A stretch of 10,141 nucleotides of DNA, taken from positions 1 through 10,141 of the forward strand of contig DAOWAG010000021.1 in the NCBI GenBank assembly GCA_030634715.1. The letters run 5' to 3'. The stretch comes from Candidatus Aegiribacteria sp. GTDB taxonomy: Bacteria; Fermentibacterota; Fermentibacteria; Fermentibacterales; Fermentibacteraceae. The translations under genes and the position numbers were made by a program. The notes under the pieces are model-generated. The model saw only the letters and a program-made list of their open reading frames with translations. It made no database searches and was not told the DNA's origin. How positions within the stretch are numbered: the first letter of the stretch is position 1; each line of letters starts with the position of its first letter. This document shows positions 6,113 to 10,141 of this stretch, piece after piece.

Positions 6113-7665
6113 TAACTGTACTATGGGTGGATGATGAGATAACTCACCTCCAGAGTCATATAAGATACCTAGAGAAGCATGAATACAAAGTCCTTACGGC
6201 AAGCAGCGGGAAAGTAGCGCTTGATCTGCTGAGAGAGAATCGGGTGGATATAGTCCTGATGGATCAGATGATGGTGGGCATGGACGGACTCGAAACCGTT
6301 TCCTGCCTGAGAAAAAATTACCATGTTCTTCCTGTTGTTATGGTTACCCAGAGCGAAGAAGAAGAACTGATGGATCTTGCAATCGGTGGTGAAGTAGATG
6401 ATTACCTGACCAAACCTGTCAATCCCAGTCAGATACTCCTTGTGATAAAGAGACTGGTAATGGGAACCAGGTTGAAAACCCAGAGAGCCGCAAGAGAGAT
6501 GGTCGATCAGACCGTCAGGATAATGGAAATGCGAAGTCATGAGATGGACTGGCAAGAGTGGGTGAATATCTACAGATCGTGGATGGAGAAGGATGTTGCA
6601 TCCGAAGGTTCTCTTGCCGATGAAATGAAAACAGTACAGAAAACCAGGTTCGATGATCTTGCAATAGACTTTTCAAAACATGTTGAACGCAGATATCCTG
6701 ACTGGATTGCCAGTACAGGCTCCGATTCACCCCTGATGTCTCATAATTATCTTGAACGAGTGGTTGCTCCAAGACTGGAATCATCAAATGAACTCGTTAT
6801 GCTCATTATTGACTGTATGCGGTATGACCAATGGCTGACCATGGCGCCCGTGCTGGAAAAATGGTTTCATATTGAGACTGAGTTTATGTTTACAGTACTT
6901 CCCTCAGCAACGCCTTACAGCCGCAATTCTATTTTTGCAGGTCTGCTTCCACGTGATATATGGAGATTTCATCGTCATAGATGGGTTGAGCAATACGGTG
7001 TTCCAGGATTGAACAGGTATGAACCTGAATTCCTGTCTGAAGCATTGAAACGGCTTGGATGTGGAAGGAATTCCGATCCGGATTATGTAAAGATCAGTAA
7101 CAGGAGAGAGGGAGAAATCCTTCTGCATTCACTTTCCCGGCATATGCAGAACGGATTCCTTTCTATTGTTGTCAATTATATTGATCATCTCACTCACGGC
7201 AGATCTGAGCTTGATCTCATACGTGATCTTGCTCCGGATGTTGCCAGCTTTCGCAGCCTAGCTGAGACATGGTTTAAATCCTCCTTCCTAAAAATTCTGT
7301 TTCAGACGCTAGCTGCCCGGGGTACCACCGTGCTTGTTACCAGCGATCATGGTTCTGTTTTCACAACCAGGGATACCAGGATCAGGGGCAGGGGAGTATC
7401 AGGCAGTATACGATACAGATACGGAAACAGCCTGTCGGTAGATCCCAGGACGACAATAACTACCAGAAAACCCGCGGAATGGGGTTTACCGGATGATACA
7501 CCTGCAAAGACTTACCTGTTTGCCAGGTCTGATTATTTCATGATGTTTCAGAATGTTCCCCGGAACGAATTGCAGAAATTCAGGAACACTTTCCAGCATG
7601 GCGGTGTATCTCTTGAAGAAATGATTGTTCCAAGCATTGTTCTGACGCCGAAGAATATGAACTGA
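6109..7665 (+). CDS. porX: PorX-like response regulator: receiver domain plus PglZ alkaline-phosphatase-fold effector
   Basis: A 518-residue protein matching the length and layout of PorX, which in Bacteroidetes controls type IX secretion and has zinc-dependent phosphodiesterase activity on oligonucleotides. Receiver domain 1-120: D8/D9 acidic pocket, phospho-acceptor D52 (LMDQM), T80, K102 (TKP). A helical middle segment spans about 125-220. The PglZ domain (about 225-515) retains metal and nucleophile candidates of the alkaline phosphatase superfamily: IDCMRYDQW (D235), SATPYSRN (T268 nucleophile), NYIDHLTHG (D359, H363), TSDHGS (D413, H414) and FQHGG (H497). The start at 6109 has AGGTGA upstream and overlaps the kinase stop by 4 nt. 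There is no DNA-binding output domain, so any gene regulation would be indirect or through a sigma factor. The architecture call is firm; control of type IX secretion is inferred from the family, and no secretion gene is visible here. Confidence 0.9.
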   Translation: MITVLWVDDEITHLQSHIRYLEKHEYKVLTASSGKVALDLLRENRVDIVLMDQMMVGMDGLETVSCLRKNYHVLPVVMVTQSEEEELMDLAIGGEVDDYLTKPVNPSQILLVIKRLVMGTRLKTQRAAREMVDQTVRIMEMRSHEMDWQEWVNIYRSWMEKDVASEGSLADEMKTVQKTRFDDLAIDFSKHVERRYPDWIASTGSDSPLMSHNYLERVVAPRLESSNELVMLIIDCMRYDQWLTMAPVLEKWFHIETEFMFTVLPSATPYSRNSIFAGLLPRDIWRFHRHRWVEQYGVPGLNRYEPEFLSEALKRLGCGRNSDPDYVKISNRREGEILLHSLSRHMQNGFLSIVVNYIDHLTHGRSELDLIRDLAPDVASFRSLAETWFKSSFLKILFQTLAARGTTVLVTSDHGSVFTTRDTRIRGRGVSGSIRYRYGNSLSVDPRTTITTRKPAEWGLPDDTPAKTYLFARSDYFMMFQNVPRNELQKFRNTFQHGGVSLEEMIVPSIVLTPKNMN

Positions 7666-8087
7666 TGAACCAGAATGATCTTGAACATCTTGCAGAGAAG
7701 ATCGCTCTTAGCATGTATCCCGGAGACAATATTTTCCTTATAGGTGATCTTGGAGCAGGTAAATCCGTTTTCGCGAGAGCTATGCTCAGAAAACTTGGAG
7801 TAGCAGGCAATATTCCAAGTCCCAGCTTCATAATCGACGCGGTTTACTACGCTGGAAGCAAAGAAATTCATCATATTGACCTTTACAGGCTTGAGGGAGA
7901 CTTTCGGGAGCTGGAATCCCTTGGCGTTTTCGAAACACTTGATTCTTGCTCACTTACAGTTGTTGAATGGGCTGACCGGCTTGACGAGGAGATTCTGGAT
8001 AATGGAGTGCGGATAAACATCTGTTTCACGGATGATCCTCTTCAAAGAGAGGTGGTCGTGGATGACCGGCGTATGGCTCGGAATTGA
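7665..8087 (+). CDS. tsaE: TsaE, ATPase of tRNA threonylcarbamoyladenosine (t6A) synthesis
   Basis: A 140-residue P-loop ATPase of the TsaE (YjeE) family, which in bacteria resets the TsaB-TsaD complex that attaches threonylcarbamoyl to A37 of ANN-decoding tRNAs. Walker A is GDLGAGKS (27-34); the family motif NIPSPSF (49-55) corresponds to the usual V.SPTF; HHIDLYRLE (69-77) and VEWADRL (100-106) are also typical. Length fits the family. Its ATG shares one base with the TGA of the upstream porX-like gene, suggesting translational coupling. I recall tsaE lying next to porX in some Bacteroidetes genomes, which would fit this order, but could not check it here. Confidence 0.93.
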   Translation: MNQNDLEHLAEKIALSMYPGDNIFLIGDLGAGKSVFARAMLRKLGVAGNIPSPSFIIDAVYYAGSKEIHHIDLYRLEGDFRELESLGVFETLDSCSLTVVEWADRLDEEILDNGVRINICFTDDPLQREVVVDDRRMARN

Positions 8088-8733
8088 AACAACAACCTCC
8101 ACCGGGGGAGTTGCGCTGGTCAGGGACGGGAAACCTGTTGCCGAGGAATATCTGCCTGTTATAGCCACACATTCAGAAAAAGTCCTCCCTTGTATATCAG
8201 ATCTCCTGAAAAAAACGGAAATTTCCCGGGAGGAGATCTCAGGAATCGCTGTTTCTTCAGGTCCTGGATCCTACACCGGTCTACGAATCGGTATTGCTAC
8301 AGCCATCGGACTGTCCGCAGGCTGGGAGAAAGGTATGAAGGGTGTTGCAACTCTCAGGGTTCTCTCTTCATCAGTTACTTCTAAGTGTCCTGTTCTGGCG
8401 TGTATCAGAGCCAGACAATCTGAAGTATATGCTGCCTTGTATGAAAACAGTTCTCCAGATTCCGGAGTCCTTATCCCTCCAGCGGTTTACTCGGTCTCAG
8501 CGCTTGAGAAGGAATTATCATCAGGATGTGAATTGATTGCTGTCGGAAGTGGAAGAAGTGAACTCTCGCTTCCTGATTCAGTACTGTGGGCACCCTCACT
8601 CTGGGACATTCCCAGACCATCACTTGTTGCTTTAATTGGTTGTATCAGAGCTGAAACTGAAGGATTCGACAATAAAATAACTCCAGTCTACCTGCGGGGC
8701 TTCAACGAGAAGGCAAAGAACAGTGTGCGCTGA
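8062..8733 (+). CDS. tsaB: TsaB, t6A synthase complex scaffold subunit
   Basis: A 223-residue protein of the ASKHA-fold TsaB (YeaZ) family, which dimerises with TsaD in the t6A synthase. Seen: the N-terminal GIETTTSTGGVALV (7-20), HSE (37-39), and the hallmark SGPGSYTGLRIG (66-77), then ACIRARQSEVYAALY (113-127). The ATG at 8062 is preferred over one at 8032 because AGAGAGGTGG lies about 7 nt upstream and the family starts close to the GIETT strand. It overlaps the tsaE end by 26 nt in another frame. TsaD, the catalytic partner, is absent from the window and must be encoded elsewhere. Confidence 0.93.
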   Translation: MTGVWLGIETTTSTGGVALVRDGKPVAEEYLPVIATHSEKVLPCISDLLKKTEISREEISGIAVSSGPGSYTGLRIGIATAIGLSAGWEKGMKGVATLRVLSSSVTSKCPVLACIRARQSEVYAALYENSSPDSGVLIPPAVYSVSALEKELSSGCELIAVGSGRSELSLPDSVLWAPSLWDIPRPSLVALIGCIRAETEGFDNKITPVYLRGFNEKAKNSVR

Positions 8734-9955
8734 ATTGCGTCTTGCTTCAGTCAGAGATATTCCTGAAATTCTGGAGATTGAGAATGAGTGTTTTCCGTGC
8801 CCATGGAGTGCTGATCAGATTCGGACCTGTGTGGAAACGTCTAATTTTAGAACCTGGACAGCCAGAACGGATGGAAGAATAGCTGGATATATAACAGCGA
8901 ATCTGGTACCGGATGAGCTTCATGTTATCAATCTTGCCGTTCGTGCTGAATTCTGGAAGCAGGGAATCGGTACATTCCTTCTAAGAACTGCGGAATGCTG
9001 GGGAGAGCGTCTTGGAATCGCTACATCAAGACTTGAAGTAAGGAAATCATCGGAATCTGCGATTGAGTTCTATATAAGGAACGGTTACAGGCAGACAGAA
9101 GAACTGAGCTGTTACTATCCTGATGGAGAGGATGGCCTGGAATTTCAATCGATCCTTGTTCCAGATGAAACAGCTGCCGGTATTGCTCGGTCAGTTGTTC
9201 ATCTCTGTGAGTATATCCCTCGTGTTTGTATCGTACTTGGATCAGGTCTTTCATGGCTTGCCGATTCATTCGGTAATGGAAATGAGATTAGATACTCCGA
9301 ATTAGAAGGATTTTCTCATGATGAATTACCCGGGCATCCGGGAAAGCTTGTAATAAGCAAGTGCGGTAATTTTGCATTCCTGCTGGGCAGGCGTCATCAT
9401 TACCAGGGCTACAGCGGTGATCAGGTATCTCTTCTTCCAGGTGTGCTGGGCGACCTTGGTGTTTCATCATGGGTGTTGATGTCTTCTTCAGGAGCGGTGG
9501 ATCCATCCCTTGATCGCGGCGATATTGTTGTTTTCAGTGATCATGTTAACTTCTCGGGGTGCATTCCCGAATCCACGACTGGAAGAGTTGGAGGATCCGT
9601 TTATTCCGAGGATCTCCGGGAACTGGCGCTCTCGATCGCTTCCGAAACAGGTACTTCTATCGCTGAAGGTGTTTTTGCCTGCGTATCAGGTCCCGCGTAT
9701 GAAACATCTTCAGAAATTCATTTATTGCGAAGTAGAGGGATCTCATCCGTTTCCATGTCAACAGTACCGGAGGCTCTGATGCTTTCTTCCAGAGGACATG
9801 ATGTTGTGGCTCTCTCGCTGATCACTAACACTGTTTTACCGGGAAAAGAAGTGACTCATGATGAAGTACTGGCTTCACAGACAGTAATTCGAGTGAAGCA
9901 GGAAGAATTTCTTATTGCGTTTCTCAAGGGGATTGCCGATCGTGAATTACGCTGA
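8723..9955 (+). CDS. Fusion protein: RimI-like N-acetyltransferase plus trimeric-type purine nucleoside phosphorylase
   Basis: One uninterrupted 410-residue frame joins two enzymes. Residues 5-145 are a GNAT domain of the RimI type, which N-terminally acetylates ribosomal protein S18: it has the acetyl-CoA loop KQGIGTFLL (79-87), LEVRKSSESAIEFYIRNGY (104-122; E105 and Y117 as candidate catalytic residues) and ENECFPCPW near the start. Residues 148-410 are a low-mass purine nucleoside phosphorylase (nucleoside + phosphate to base + ribose-1-phosphate): LGSGL (S174), PGHPGK, GRRHHYQGY (R223, H225, Y227), GPAYETSSE (E327), MSTVPE (M345, S346) and SLITN (N369). The usual TNAAGG segment reads MSSSGA (253-258). 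There is virtually no linker. The start is GTG at 8723, with GAGAAGG 9 nt upstream and an 11-nt overlap with tsaB; TTG at 8735 is an alternative. Both halves look catalytically complete. Confidence 0.88.
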   Translation: MCAELRLASVRDIPEILEIENECFPCPWSADQIRTCVETSNFRTWTARTDGRIAGYITANLVPDELHVINLAVRAEFWKQGIGTFLLRTAECWGERLGIATSRLEVRKSSESAIEFYIRNGYRQTEELSCYYPDGEDGLEFQSILVPDETAAGIARSVVHLCEYIPRVCIVLGSGLSWLADSFGNGNEIRYSELEGFSHDELPGHPGKLVISKCGNFAFLLGRRHHYQGYSGDQVSLLPGVLGDLGVSSWVLMSSSGAVDPSLDRGDIVVFSDHVNFSGCIPESTTGRVGGSVYSEDLRELALSIASETGTSIAEGVFACVSGPAYETSSEIHLLRSRGISSVSMSTVPEALMLSSRGHDVVALSLITNTVLPGKEVTHDEVLASQTVIRVKQEEFLIAFLKGIADRELR

Positions 9956-10141
9956 AGCAGAAGAGTACCTGTTCGGCAGAAAGCGAATGGGCATGAAATT
10001 CGGCCTGGACCGCGTTCGCTGTCTTCTGAATGATGCCGGTAATCCGCAGAAATTTTACAGGACAATCCACGTTGTTGGAACGAACGGAAAAGGTAGCACA
10101 ACTGCCCTTCTTTCCGAAATTCTGCACCACCTCGGCTTCAA
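9942..10141 (+). CDS. folC: FolC, folylpolyglutamate/dihydrofolate synthase, N-terminal part (3' truncated by window edge)
   Basis: The first 66 residues of a Mur-ligase-fold enzyme that adds glutamate to folates (and often to dihydropteroate) in the cytoplasm. The FolC signature is plain: EEYLFGRKRMGMKFGLDRV (7-25), then HVVGTNGKGSTTALL (43-57) with P-loop GTNGKGS (46-52). The start is GTG at 9942, chosen because AAGGGGA (9926-9932) lies 9 nt upstream and because the family begins just before the Y.....G.K.GL.R segment. It overlaps the preceding fusion gene by 14 nt, so it belongs to the same operon. The central and C-terminal domains are beyond the window, so mono- or bifunctionality cannot be told. 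Confidence 0.92.
   Translation, partial: MNYAEAEEYLFGRKRMGMKFGLDRVRCLLNDAGNPQKFYRTIHVVGTNGKGSTTALLSEILHHLGF

Noticed and set aside
6109..7665. PglZ domain as a sign of a BREX-type phage-defence island
   Set aside because: The domain is fused to a receiver as in PorX and lies among a kinase and housekeeping genes. No other BREX component (BrxL, BrxC, PglX) is present.
9140..9180. Frameshift or assembly error as the cause of the RimI-PNP fusion
   Set aside because: The two halves are in the same frame and both read cleanly across the junction, with no sign of a shifted codon phase. A missing stop by error cannot be excluded, but nothing in the sequence points to it.

Overview
The window looks like part of the chromosome of an uncultured, diderm bacterium of roughly mid-40s % G+C (judged by eye). 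TGA is used as an ordinary stop. The best taxonomic hint is a receiver-PglZ response regulator of the PorX type beside a histidine kinase. That architecture is best known from Bacteroidetes and relatives in the Fibrobacteres-Chlorobi-Bacteroidetes (FCB) superphylum, including candidate phyla such as Fermentibacteria. This placement is an inference from gene content, not a computed one. No mobile element, CRISPR array, tRNA or rRNA was seen.

Layout. At the left edge (2-994, +) is the 3' part of a polytopic GT39/ArnT-like glycosyltransferase. It converges, across a 29-bp gap, on a minus-strand gene (1024-2931) for a membrane-anchored protein. That protein has a Gly-rich linker, two tandem copies of a Tim44-like module plus zinc ribbon, and a C-terminal TerB-like region. 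Its GTG start has a near-perfect Shine-Dalgarno sequence and a plausible sigma70-type promoter. A divergent AT-rich intergenic region follows (2932-3098), containing a 9-bp-arm palindrome at 3016-3049 that could be an operator.

From 3099 to the right edge, every gene lies on the plus strand, with gaps of at most 4 bp or overlaps of 1-26 bp, so this is very probably one operon. The order is: a small acidic lipoprotein; a LarA-type (nickel-pincer) racemase-like protein; a two-transmembrane sensor histidine kinase with a CxxC/CxxC motif in its predicted extracytoplasmic domain; a PorX-like response regulator with a PglZ alkaline-phosphatase-fold effector; tsaE; tsaB; a fused RimI acetyltransferase-purine nucleoside phosphorylase; and the start of folC, which runs off the edge.

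How the genes may work together. The kinase and PorX-like protein are adjacent, overlap by 4 bp (ATGA) and both keep their catalytic residues, so they are likely cognate partners linking an envelope signal to a phosphatase/phosphodiesterase output. TsaE, TsaB and RimI form the familiar t6A-tRNA/ribosomal-protein-modification cluster, without TsaD or TsaC in view. PNP and FolC add purine salvage and folate metabolism. The two most unusual things here are the RimI-PNP fusion and the duplicated Tim44/zinc-ribbon/TerB membrane protein.
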